The notes beneath the pieces were generated by a model, which saw only the letters and a program-made list of their open reading frames with translations, was not told the DNA's origin and made no database searches. From Marisa cornuarietis (taxonomy: Eukaryota; Mollusca; Gastropoda; Architaenioglossa; Ampullariidae), in NCBI GenBank assembly GCA_004794655.1, contig SMMW01000555.1:248001-312000 (forward strand): a stretch of 64,000 bases of DNA. Direction: 5' to 3'. The position numbers and the translations under genes were made by a program. This document shows, piece after piece, positions 1 to 13,100 of the stretch (its first letter is position 1; every line of letters starts with the position of its first letter).

Positions 1-3000
1 GACACTGGCAAACAACAGTTTTTAGGCCTACACCAGTAGGTGTTCAGAGAATGTTCACATCGATCTTTTTTATATTTATGTATTTGAAATATTAGTTTTT
101 AAAATTATTTTTAATCCTAGTAGACCCAACAGATCATTAGTAACTCAAATGTAAGCTTGGTTAGCCTGACTGTCAAGTTAAAATAAATTTCAAATGGGAG
201 CTTGAGCACTGCCTTTATAGTATATTGGTGTTCTAACTTACATAACATTATTTATAAGCATTAATTTATCTGACTGTATTTGATTAATTTTGTAATTGCT
301 AATATGTGTGTGTGAGAGAGAGAAAAAGAGCTGGCAAGGATACTCTTGTTCACACCTTATGCTGACTATGTTTATACCTAGGCAAAAAGACCCCCCCCCG
401 AAAGATCAGGCGCAGAAAGATAAATCATGTATTAATGTTGGTCTTCAGAATATTACAGTGCTCAGGGAAACATTTAAATACAAAACATTTTGCTTTGTCA
501 AAGCAAATTATTTTCCTAGGAAGAAACCAAGATCAGTACATAACAAAATGAAAATATCCAAATATACCATCAAATTATCAATATAATAACAGTATTTAAA
601 ACTGCATTGGTATGCACTAAGTTGTGGCTGCAGCAATATTTCACTTAGAATATGAAAGTGAATTTTAAAACGAAAAGAAACTGTACAACATAAAACAATC
701 ACAAATGGATCAATTTTTGTTTTTCTTTAAGAACTGGTAAACAACCTAGTATTTATTTTTTGTTAATACAATTTAAGTGCATGCTGAGGTACAGCCATTC
801 CACCATTGTGGTCAAGGAGCATGGTCTAGCCAGCAAACAAGTGAGCAGCTGTTATAAGTCTGTGTTTGTTTGAAACTACACTATTCTGGCACCTCTGGTT
901 GGTCAGGTTTCTCTGAAATATAGAAATACACCATGAACAGGTATATACACACTTGGGGACAGATGTGGAAACCAGAACTGTTTTTGTTTTTATTTACAAT
1001 TTTATGCAAATGTTTAGTTAACACAGGCATTGTCATATGTACACACACACAATACGCACCTGACACTCTATTTTATTCCTGCAAGCTGATAAATTCTGCC
1101 ATGAAATCAGAGATCTCTTTCTAAGGAGATGAATTGGGAGCATGGAACATTGATGGCACAACACACCAAACCAGCTTAATCTTCTTAGCTGCATTCATAA
1201 ACAGTGAGTCCTCAAAATGGTCACAGCACAGGTAATAGCTTTAATAGCAAGTCCTCTCTCATGATCTTCTCCATCCACTGCTTACATCTATCAGCAACAA
1301 ATATACCATCGATAACATGCACATATTGTACCAGCAGCCTGCATATGCACTAGATCTGATTGCTAACAAATGTCACAACAGTGCTTTGCACAGATCATGA
1401 ACTTTATACAAATAACAGAATGAATCCACATCTACCATGAAATAGATCAACTTAAAAATTCAAATGTGATCACTTTTTGACAACACATGCTATGTATATA
1501 ATACTTAAAAATGAAGGAAGACATTTTTCAGCATCAGTGTTCTTCAGAAAACAATAATTATGTTTGTAAAGAAAGTATTGTGAAAATAATCAAGTGCTGA
1601 CCTTGCTTTATCTGGTGGAAGTCTAAAAGATACTTTGCCAGGACATTTGTAACAGAAATTTCAACAATAACATGAGGGTTTACCATTTCAAGACTTTGCT
1701 TGGCCAGCCATCATTGTTTGTGTTTGGTGGCTTTTGCATTGCTGTCAGTGCAGACATCTCTTTATGACCCATCATGTAGTATTTAGTGTCTTTGGTAAAA
1801 CAATCCCTAAAGGAGCCAACAGCACATTATGTTGTTGAAGATTTTCCAATTTCTGATGCTAATGGCCACTTGAAAATAAATATTGATTTTAATTATATTT
1901 GCTATATTTGTAGGTTTTATGTGGCTTTATTTTTTTATGCAAGAAAGTTTTATGCTCTACATCTTTTTCTGTTCACAGAGTATGTGTAACAGTTAATACA
2001 GGAAATTTGAAGAAATCTGACTAAGGTTCATGACTCCCTTCCTACTAGATTTCTGAACATACCAGATCTACCACCAGGACATGATCATCCTACCAAGATG
2101 AAGCAACATATTCCAAATTTTTAACTCCTGTCCTGTAAACCTTAAAACATAAGTGAACAGGAAAGAAATTATGTAACTAAGGCAGATTATTCCTGTATTA
2201 CCATCATTTAACAGATCAGCTCATGCAGAATGATGGGGTCTAAAGTCATTTATTAGAAATATTTTACAAAGATACTGAAATCCTGTTAAATTCTCACTTG
2301 GAAAAGCTATTCTAATTGCTCTTAGATCATAGTTATTGTGGTCGTAAGATGATAGTGGGACATATATAGTCTTTCCTAAACAAGTTGACAACATGCTGTG
2401 TAATCTGTTGCCTGGAAAAGAAATTAATGGCAATAAAATAACAAAAGTATAAAAACTTTTTCTAAGGACTAGTCTGTGATTTCTGACAGTTACCCATTAT
2501 TGCTTCACATAGCAGTATTTAATAATAGCATTTACCTAGGCATTATATGTGTGACCAAAAGAAAATCACCAAAATCTTTTGTTGTATATAATTCATACAC
2601 ATATGTTTAAAAATCTTGTCCATGTATTTAAAAAAATGAAAAATGTGGTAGCTGGCATAGGTATAATACAGCAGTATTTACTGACAGCATTTAGTTATTA
2701 TAAAGCTCCAACTGCAAGTATTAAAACCCCTTAATAAATATAAAAGAACTGGAATTCATGCGTATATTACAAAGACTTAGAAGTGTCTTGATGTTACTGC
2801 ACTTGTAATTTCTACTTTTTGAAACCCAGGAACTTTTGTGATGCAGCATGGTGTGTTGTGAGCTTTTGTGCTGTTCACGTAGTTAAACTTTGTGTAGATT
2901 TATAAAAACTTGTTTTCTTTATTAGCCAATGTGTTCTCTCTCTTTGCTTGTGTGTGTGAGTGTTTTAAAATGCAGTCACACACACACCCATTCACTAAAA

Positions 3001-3787
3001 AACAGTAGAAATCTGCCTAAATGATATTACAGGATAAGTCATAATTATTTTAGCGCTATCATTTGCTTCCCTAAATGGTACTGTTACTTTGCTGGCTTTC
3101 ATGTTGTGAACAGGTTGAGACCACCAATGTAAATCATCTTGCACTTATGATGCATGTTCTGTGAAAAAGGGGTTTCTACCATTTAAGTGTTAACATAAAT
3201 ACTACTAACCCTGTATTTTATTACTTAATTAGTAATTTGTTCTCAAGAACTTATGCCCATATATTTGTACCTTCCCAGCAACACCAGCATTCTTCAACTA
3301 CAGGCCAAACACTGCCCACACTGACACCTGAATAAAGAAAAATTGTCAGCCAAAAACAAAAATAGTTGAAGACACAACTGTGTCTTAGTTATGATGATGC
3401 CAGCCAAAAATAAAAATAGTTAAAGACACAAGTATGACTTGGTTATGATGAGCTAAAACATCATTCCCAATCCAATAAATTTACTTAGAATTTTATACTG
3501 CATGACACTGAAATGACTAAAAGATTTTCATGAATACCACATATTAGACTGCATGTGAGAGCCGAAGTGCAAAATAACATGCCATAATCTTTCATGCAGT
3601 GATTTTAACTTTTATTAACAGAGAAATAAGGTATTTCACTCAGGCTTTTGTGCAGATAGTTGTTAAGCGTCAAAAATAATCCACAAATTTGTGGTAAGAC
3701 TGACTAAAATATAACATTCAAATTATCAATGATGAATCTATTATTTTATATTTTGAGTCATTTCAGTAATTCGTATCCAAGACTTAC
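1..3787. other. AT-rich stretch upstream of PIAS, no clear gene
   Basis: No recognisable conserved protein is encoded on either strand. The stretch holds scattered homopolymers, GT/CA runs and one 54-bp tandem duplication (3347-3453). A weak pair of phase-compatible exon-like segments on the - strand (about 2330-2562) is reported as a finding, not as a gene. Confidence 0.5.
3347..3453. repeat. 54-bp tandem duplication
   Basis: The unit at 3347-3400, starting CAGCCAAAAACAAAAATAGT, is repeated immediately at 3401-3453 with a few substitutions. It is a local tandem duplication in non-coding DNA. Confidence 0.85.
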
Positions 3788-4106
3788 CGACTTGTGTCAT
3801 GCCAGAGTCTTTAAAGAGAGAAAGAGTAGCAGCTCAAGCACGGAAACATAACTTGTGTCGCGCATGCGCTGGACTAAGTCATTGCTTCGTTTTTTTCGGT
3901 TTCACTTTACACAGTGTCACAGAGCTACTGTCGTAATTATTTTGAGATATGTGTGTGAAGATAATAAGTGATCTATTATAATATGCAGTCTGTTGTAATA
4001 TGTTAAATAATTTGATAAGATAAGCTAACACAACGCACGATGGGAATGTGTTCAAAACAACGTTAAAAAAATCAATAAATAAGGATTTAAATGTGTTACA
4101 GAATAA
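3788..4106 (+). promoter_or_regulatory. Probable PIAS promoter and 5'UTR region
   Basis: The stretch before the inferred PIAS start contains GCGCATGCGC at 3860-3869, which matches the core of the NRF-1 consensus, a site typical of TATA-less metazoan promoters. It is locally richer in CpG than its surroundings. Transcription probably starts between here and 4107, but no initiator can be assigned. On the - strand the sequence just beyond this site ends in a splice-donor-like GTAAGT (3787-3782), so the promoter may be bidirectional. This is inference from motif and position only. Confidence 0.4.
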
Positions 4107-4118
4107 ATGGAGTTTAAG
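4107..4118 (+). CDS. Pias: PIAS coding exon 1 (four codons, start site)
   Basis: This exon encodes Met-Glu-Phe-Lys and is followed directly by a GTATGT donor. An in-frame TAA immediately precedes the ATG, so translation cannot start earlier on this exon. The exon ends in phase 0, exactly as the next exon requires, and the junction reads MEFK-HMVMS, matching vertebrate PIAS N-termini in which a short first exon ends ELKQ before MVMS. The position -3 base is T and +4 is G, a moderate start context. If this assignment is wrong, translation would begin at the ATG at 9768 in exon 2. Confidence 0.72.
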
Positions 4119-7100
4119 GTATGTTCCTTAGAGCCTTGGTCTGAATTAATGATGAATTAAATTCATTAAGAAACGATAAACTCGCTATAAACCGCTTTCT
4201 GTAACCACTCAGAAAGACAATGAGGTAGAGAGCTAGAGCATGCTGACATAACCATCTTCTCGACTTTAAAATCAATACATACACTACAATACAACGCTCT
4301 GTTTGAGCAAATATATTTTACATTATGATTCATATATTAAAATATATATATCAAAGCATACTTTCTAAGAAGATTTCTTCAGTATCCAAGGATTCTATTA
4401 TGCTTGCGGGTACAAAACAAAGAGACCTTGTATACAGCTGGACGGGAGTTGAGTCAGCGCTGGCCCACTACGAGCGCGCAGTGTTGGCTCTCCTTTGCTT
4501 CAGTGTCCTGGTCATGCTGAGGATGTTTGACTCGTGACTGCTGGCCATTTTGTTGACACCCTGCTTTTGTTCACAGTGAAAACCTGTTATGACAGTGCTA
4601 ATGCCATTCTTAAGAAATTTGGACGTTGGACCATATTTGTCTGAGTACAGTCTTTAAGGGACTTGTGTTTTTGCATTGGTCTCAAAAGGATAAAAGTATA
4701 GTTAGGAAATGAATAAATGCAAGACTTTACCTTGAAAATTAACTGATAGTAAAAACAACAATAATGAATTAAATGTTTTTGTTCCTTCTTGTCTCTTACA
4801 GGAACTAGATATTCTCTCTTTATATTCATCACTAAATCTTGTGTTCCAAGATTTCTCTGAACTTCTCTTCCCATACATCCCAGCCATACTACTCCATTCT
4901 TTGTCTGACAATTGAATGCTCTCTCCCTGCCACCAGAACAACTACATATGGTCACTGGATTTTTAGTAACTGTGCTGCAAAACAGTGGAACTCTCTTTCC
5001 TTCCATATCCCTCTCATACCTACTGTTGAATCCTTTAAACGTGCTCTAAAACACATCTATGTCTTGAGCATTACTCCTTACACCAATCAGCAAAGTTGTC
5101 AGTAATCGTGATTATAGTCAGTTAATTGACTAGTCCACCTGCTGGTCTTCCTCTTCAGATTTATGACATTCTCCATCTTTAGCGATTCCTTTATGTGTCT
5201 TCTGTGTCTTTTTTTTTTTTATAACTTTTCTGGACTAGTTGTTTCTCCTTCCATCCTTTATATTCTGTCCATGTCTCCTACTTAAGTGCTGAAAGCATGC
5301 TCTTTTATGAGTGTGATTATAGGCTATATAAGTTACATGCTTATATTATTATCCATAGAAATATTTTTTTCCTGCTTTTTCATAACACCCTTCCTCACAT
5401 GAAAAATGCTTTCTTAACAATTTTCATTGTTGGTAAGTCTAAACAGAATATAGTAAGAGTTACTGTGATTGGAAGAGGAGTTGGACCTATAGGTACATGA
5501 TTGAAGCTTAAAATTGTTATTTTATATAAAGTAAATTTGTAGCAAACATGGACAACTTTTAAGTATAGTTGTGGTCTGTTTGTAATGGAAATATCAGGAA
5601 AAAGTTGAATTTTTATTATAGTTTCTTATGGTTTCATAATTTTTTAAAATGAAAACTCCAATAACTTAAGTATCAAAGTACTTAAAATGTATGGTGTTAA
5701 CGTACATGCTTAGGTAACAGTAACAGTGAATATTTATATAGCACTATATCTACCCCCCAAAACAGGCTTAAAGTACTTTAAGTATACAAACATGATCACA
5801 CAACACAGGACACACATAAGCTAGATATCTGACAGGCGCCAAAATAATCAACTTCTAAGTCATGATAGGAGATTGCTTGATACCCAGTCATTGAATGACC
5901 TTAAGCCATGGCAATGAAATCTTTAGACATTTAGTAACTAAAAGTTGATACTATTATTCTTAGGCTTTTGGTTGGGACAGAATTGTGCTATATTTTATTT
6001 CCAGTTCACAAAAGACTAAAACTGCATTTTGACAAATTTTAATAAGTGCTAATACAGTCCCATTTTTATAGAACACAGCATTTTCTTAAACATTTCAGTC
6101 GCCTTGTGGTCAGGTGTACAGATATGAATGTGACAGATGTTGTCTCTGGCTTTTTTAATGGACTAGCCTGAGTCAGTCTACAACAGTGAAACTTGAGAAC
6201 AGTTGCTTGTGAACAGACATACCAAGATTTCATAATGAAGTGTGATCAGTACAAAATTTTCTGAAATTAATAAAAGAAGGTTACTTAGTTTTAGTGTACT
6301 CTTTTAAGTTTGTTGTTTGTAGCTAGCTTGAAAAGTGGAGGAGTTTTGTTGTTTTTAAAGTATTGTACTGAAAGTCTTATTGATTTACAGTGTTACTCTT
6401 TGACTAGAACACCTGTTTCAAAAAAATATAAAGTAGCTGATATTTAAACCCGACCACAGATATGCAGCATGCAAACAAAACAACAATATATGTGAGCTCA
6501 TTAATGTAGGGAAGGGACACCATATTAAATCAGAATGACACATGAAAGAAAAACTATGTACAACCATGTACACCAAAATTTCACACACTTTTCAGGTTCC
6601 CTCCAGGCATTGTTTCTGACTTTGAAAATGACCTTGATCACCTGGAAGACTAGGAGACAACATGGCAGATGAATTTCAGTTCAGGCAAGTGTAGCATCCT
6701 CCACTTCTCCTCAGAAAATGTTCTCATGCTTAATGAACAAAAAGTTGATCAGTAGGCCTTTGTGAGTAGTTTGGCATGACAATGAAAGATGATCTTTCTG
6801 GACCTAAAGAAGTCAAGTCACACAGCACAAGGAATCAAACCAGCAAGTTTTCCCTGCAGAAGTTCCAGAGACCATTGCTTTGAATTTCATGCTGCCACCT
6901 GCATCTTTGCTAGAGCCTGCCTTATCCATCTGGGATCCACACAAACAGCAATAGGTTGTTAAATGCCTGAAAAGGGTGTGGATAAGAGCAGCCAAATGGG
7001 CCTGAATTAATTGTCATGACGAAATTCTACATTTCATCATTTTCTCCTCCAGAAGCCTTAAGGCCGTGGTTCTCAACCTGTTGGGCGCGCCCCCCAAGGG

Positions 7101-10100
7101 GGGTGCGAAGGCGGTCATTTTCTTATATCTCATCGGTATTAGTGGCTAAGGGGGGCACGCGGACGTACCTTTTTTCGTCTTGGGGGGGGGGGCGTCACAA
7201 GTGAAAGGTTGAGAAACGCTGCCTTAAGGGACAGTCTTGAGCAGTAAAAGCAACTTGACAGGCTGTTAATGCTGTTCAAGATTAGATATATAAGGCGGTT
7301 GATAGACCTCATACTCTCTGCACTACCATCCTTCTGACTCCAGGATTAGAGGATCCAACAGGATTCACTATGAGTATCTTAGCCACCCAGCTGTAAAATC
7401 TTCCTTTACTTACTGTAAAAGAATCAGTTGTGAATGTCATCCTCAAAAGCCCAAGCTTTGAAGATGTTCTTATGCCTGGGAAAGTGGAGTGCTGGGGCCC
7501 AAGCTGGAGGTGCGTGGTTTAGTGTCCATGTGGTACTCTGAACTCCCACTAGTTGACACAGCCATTGAGTGGGTGCTTGACTCCTTAAAGGGTTGGAAAA
7601 GGTGGCAACGAGAAAGAGGAGATGGACAACGCCCTCACAAAAACTGACCCTAACAAAAGTACAGTCTCTAACACCTCACTTCTCAAAGAGTGAAAGATTG
7701 TGATACTACCTTTTCTCAGATACATCAGACTCTCTACCAGTTCCATTACCACTGCCACATATGCACATGCATGATACCTTCACACTCACATGCACACACA
7801 CTACACATACCTGTAGTTACTGTTTTAAAATGGCTTCCATAGTTCTGATTAAGAGTTCTGTGGTTGACAAATGCGGCCTGTTGCTTAGCTAATCATTAAC
7901 AATTTCGTTGCCACTAAAGTGAATGTGGACTTATTATGTATGCTGTATTAAGAAAATACCGCAATCCAGGTGTTTATGAATTTTTAAAGCTTAAAGCTTT
8001 ATTATTGTTAGCATAAAGAAAAATATTTTTTAAAGATTTTTGCTTCATTGTCTTTTCAATCTTTTGATTCCTAAGCACTTTTTAATTCTGCCTGCTCTCA
8101 CACAAATTATACAACAATAAAGGGAAGGTTTGGTGTCTGTACAATTTTTTTTTTAGGTTGGTGGTGGGGGGCTGAAAACATCTATTTGTTACATCTTGCA
8201 GCTGTCACTAATCAAATAAAGCATTTATCTCAACATTTTAATGCTTCCTTAGCAATGTTATGATTGTGATTTACCTACAAATCTTTTTGAGTGTAAAATA
8301 GGCTCTACATATGCAGATGAACTGGGGCTGCAGTGATCTATCAGCTTGTAAAGAAGTCTGCTTAGGCTGTCAGCACCTTTTCTTTTGCATATGTCTGTGG
8401 CTTTAACAACATTTTTTTACTTCATGTGTCAGAAACGTTGCTGTGCCCTATTATACTTTCTGGAACATATGACTTGTTTGGCTTTTAAGATAACATCACT
8501 TTTAAACAGATGAAACAAAGCAGTTCTTATATTTTTCTATAATAGTTTGCAATGTTATTGAAAAGTATTTTTTCCATTTAGTGAACTAAGTTTTCAGGGT
8601 GTAGTATTTGCCAGATCTTGTGTAGATCTTTAATCTTAATGATTCATATATTGCTTAACAATTGAGTTCACATTTTTTTTAATTATATATTTGACTGAAA
8701 CTAAAGAATTACATGCCTTCATATTTATCGACATTCTGGCTAAGTGTGCTGGGAAATTAAATAGGGCTGGCTGGATCACATATACTTAGCATTGGAAACC
8801 CCTTATTCTGATGTGTGTCAAAATGTGCTTTGTTGTTGGTCCATCACAACAAACTATCGAACCAACTGTGGTGCTTTTTTTATATACAGCAAATTTAACC
8901 AAACTTACTGTGCTCTTACAACAGACGTAGCCTAATTCAGAGGGCAGTTAACTGGCTCAAATTGCCATAAAAACTATACAGCACCAATCAACTGCTTACT
9001 AGAGTACACTCATAACCCATTAGCTAGATCAATACCAACTAGACCCATGTACAATCAAATCACACATGCACATGAACATTTAGAAGTCAGCTTTAACAGC
9101 AAAGGGCATTCTCTTGCTGTCCTGCATTTAGGCACACAGAATTATCTACCCAAAGTGAGCTGACAGAACAGTAATATGTTGAAGAGCTAGCAGATCTTGT
9201 CCACACAAAGCATTTAAGTGCCTATAGGTAACTGGTAGTGGATTGTGAATTATAGTAAAATGATAAATGTACAAGCTCACTCCCACACTTTATTCTACCT
9301 AGCATGGCATGCTATTTGACCATATAGAATATGAGATAAAGATGTTTGGCAGGAAAATGCTTCTGACTATTCACTAGTCTTTCTTTGTTCTTTCGTTGAG
9401 AGATGTTAGTTGCCATTCTGTGATGTATGTTGAGCCTTATTGTCTCCCTTCAGAATGTAAATATGAGACCTTTATTATCACCATTGAAGGGATTCTATAG
9501 CTATATAAGGATGTTCCCTGCCACATGTGTTCAGGCATCATGATAGACATTTTCTTCTTTTTTCAAAAAGTCATTTAACATTTTTTCCTGAGCTCCATTG
9601 AAAGAAAGAGCTGTGTACAAAATGCCATATGCTTTGAAAACTCTAGATGCTTTTATTTTTTATATGGTGTGCAAATAATTTTTCATCTTGGAAAAAATTA
9701 CAACATTCTGATTTGTGCTTACCTACCACTACGTTTTTAAAACAAATTTGTTATTATTTTGCAGCACATGGTTATGAGTTTCCGTGTATCCGAGCTGCAA
9801 GTACTGCTGGGATTTGCAGGAAGAAATAAGAGTGGTCGCAAGCAGGAGCTACTGCAGCGAGCTTTGCTTTTGGTTCAGAAGGGGTGTTCTATGCCAGTGC
9901 AAATCAAAATAAGAGAACTTTATAGGTAAGTGTAAAACTGACACAGAAGTGATAATTTGCATGCATTGTCAGGATTATTCCAAAATGATCCTGCCGTATT
10001 TAGTTTAAGTACCAGTGAAGCTTGTGTTTCAAGTGGGTGATGGGATGCACAAATGAAGCAACCTTTAGCATTTGACAGAGGATGGATTTTACCTGTATTT

Positions 10101-13100
10101 TTTTTATTCTAAGAATGTAAGCAATTCATTTATTCATCAAGAATTTCAAAAAGATATATTTTCAGTACATTACTCCAGATGACAGATATCATTCTTGCTA
10201 AGTTAGAAAACAGCTTTTCTGAATTATGTTGCTTTTTTCTGAGTATAATGTATTTTAATCATTTATTATAAAATAGCTAATCTACATAATATAGCCCAGT
10301 AAAAGTGCAGCTTTGTTGACTGGTCCACAGATATGAAGGACATTAATCAACACCTTATTGTTGATGGGTTTCAAATATGTTAACCCATTTTGTGGAAGTG
10401 CCAGCAATTATTGATAATCATTGCTCTTTCAACTTAGCTGGTTGCAACAGTTGAGGGGTGTAAATAAACGTGAGACTGAACTCATTAACGTCATGATGTA
10501 CATCATTCAGTTACTGAAGTATTCACAAAAAGTACTTTTTAAAAAAAATAGTTTAAAAAGAATAGAACTAAAAGCTAATAGTGTCAGGAGAACAAATCAA
10601 AAGGATTGGACTGCTCTTTCCTCATTTCTTTTTGACAAAGCACTTTTCTGAAATGAAAAAGAAATCAGGCATCTACAATGGTCTTTCTGATTTTTATTTT
10701 GGACACAGTTACACCAAAAAATGTCATTTGTATGGTAACAGGTTTTCATCGGTTCAGTGTGGATCTAGGTCTAGTGCCAGCAAAACTTTTTGCCTGATGA
10801 ACAGTTTGCCATACATAAAGATATGTTTATAGCTTTTACAGTTTCTAAATCTATGAGGAATAGATAGTTTACATAGCTCATTTGATCACAACTCCAAAGT
10901 ATTTGTGTTGTCTTACAATCTCAGATGGTTCATGGCTAATGGTAAGCAGCTGTAATTTTTCTTTTCCTGAAGTTTCTTTAGTCTTAACCACATTCAGTTC
11001 TAAATAATTATTTTTACACCAGGTGATAAATTGGTCTATATGGGCTTGGTATTTAGAAGCATCATTATGTGAGATGCATCAAGACATTTACAAATCAATC
11101 AATCAATTCTCTTCGTGCTAGTTGCACATAAGACCTCAACCCGAGCCCGCCACTAATGTCGATCGGCTGAAACTCGCTCCAGGTGACCCCATGTCCAGCC
11201 CTTTCCTTTCATCTCCCTTTCCCCTGTTCTTCTCCAGGTTTCCTTTGGGGGGCCTCGTTTTCTTCGGCCGTCTGGAGTCCATCGTAGGGCGATTCTGGAG
11301 AGGTCTGCTGTCTGCTGGCGAAGCACATGTCCAGTCCATCGCCAACGCCTTCGTTGAACCAGCGTGGTGATGGATTCGGTGGAGTTCTTCATTGGTGATG
11401 GTGTTTGGCCAAAAGATGTTAAGTATGCGCCTGAGGCATCTGTTTTGGAAGACGTCAAGCCTGTTACCGATGTTTTTGGTCATCTTCCATGATTCTGATC
11501 CATAAAGGAGGGTGCTGATAACATTTGACTTGAAGATTCTCAGCTTGGTCTTCTGGCTGATGTTTTTTGCCTTCCATGTGCTCCTGAGTGAGGCAAAGGC
11601 CTGGCTGGCTTTCGCCAGTCGGGCTCGAATCTCCACCACCGCATCCCCGGTGTTTGAAATCTTGGACCCAAGATAGGCAAAACTGTCAACTTCCTCGATC
11701 TCTTCTTCATTTAGTTTGGTGTTTTCTTGGACTCTGACATTCACTCTCATACTTTTCGTTTTCTTTGCGCTGACCTTCAAGCCAAGGTTTCCAGCTGTTT
11801 CTGAGAAGGCATTTGTTTTCTCCTGCATGTCTTGGTGGCGGTGTGACAACAGGGCAATGTCATCAGCAAAGTCAAAGTCTTCCAGCATTGTTGTTGCTGT
11901 CATAGTCATGGTCCATTTGATCCCTCTCCTCTCTCTGTCGGTGGAATTCTTCATGATCCAGTCCATGGCCAGGATGAAGAGGAACGGCGACAGAATGCAG
12001 CCCTGCTTCACCCCAGTACTGATGTTGAAGGGGGCTGTGAGCTCCGTGTCACAGACCACCTGAGATTTGAAGTCACTGTACAGCATTGCAATGACCTGGA
12101 CAAGTTTCGCAGGGACTCCATAATGCCTCAGGATCTTCCATAAGGACTTGGCTGTGGATGCTGTCAGAAGCCTTCTCCAGGTCGATGAAGTTGATGTACA
12201 GTGGTGCGTTCCACTCATTGCTCTGCTCCAGAATCTGACGCAGAGTGAAAATGAGTTCAGAGCAGGATCGCCCACAGCAAAATCCTGCTTGCTGAGGCCG
12301 GAGGTCTTTCTCAATGGTTGCCGTCAGTCTTGACAAAACAATCTTGCTGAAGACCTTGCTGGTCAGGGAAAGTGTTATACCCCTCCAGTTATTGCAGTCT
12401 CCAAGATCTCCTCTCTTGGGTAACTTGAAGATGAGCCCTGTCTTCCATGCATCGGGGATCTGTCCTGATTCCCAAACTTGCCTGAAGATTTCAGTCAGCA
12501 TGGGAGCTATCACATTCACATCTGCTTTCAACATCTCTGCTGTTATTCCATCTGCCCCTGGTGCTTTGCCGCTTTTCATTGCCTTGATTGCTACTGTCAC
12601 TTCTTCCAGGCTTGGCGGGTCTGTGCAGATGTCTAAGTCTGTATCTGCTGGCTGGATGTCTGCAAGCTGAGGGGGGTCTGGTCTGTTTAGAACTGACTCA
12701 AAATGCTCCCTCCAGCGCTGTAGTTTTTCTGCCTCTCCCTCGACAACATTTCCGTTCATGTCTTTCACTGGTACCTCACTGTTTTTTAACCTGTTGTTCA
12801 GCTGTTTATTTATTTTATACAGTGTCTTCAGGTCATTTTTTCGTGCTGCTTCTTCTGCTTCATCTGCCAGTTTCTCTATGTAGTCCCTTTTGTCGGTTTT
12901 GGTCATCCTCTTTACCTCTTTGTTTATTTCTGTATATCTTTGTCTGTGTTGTTCCATCAGACGTTCAGATCTGGTGTTGTTGATTTTCTGCTTGGTTGAC
13001 TTTCTCTCTTCTATCCTTTTCCATGTCTCTTCTCTGATCCACTGTTCTTTCTTTTTTCGTTGGAAGCCCAGTATTTTCTCACCTGTTTCCTGTAAGACTC

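Noticed and set aside
4587..5006. 139-codon frame on the - strand
   Set aside because: It is antisense to the L2 LINE 3' end on the + strand and has no motif of its own.
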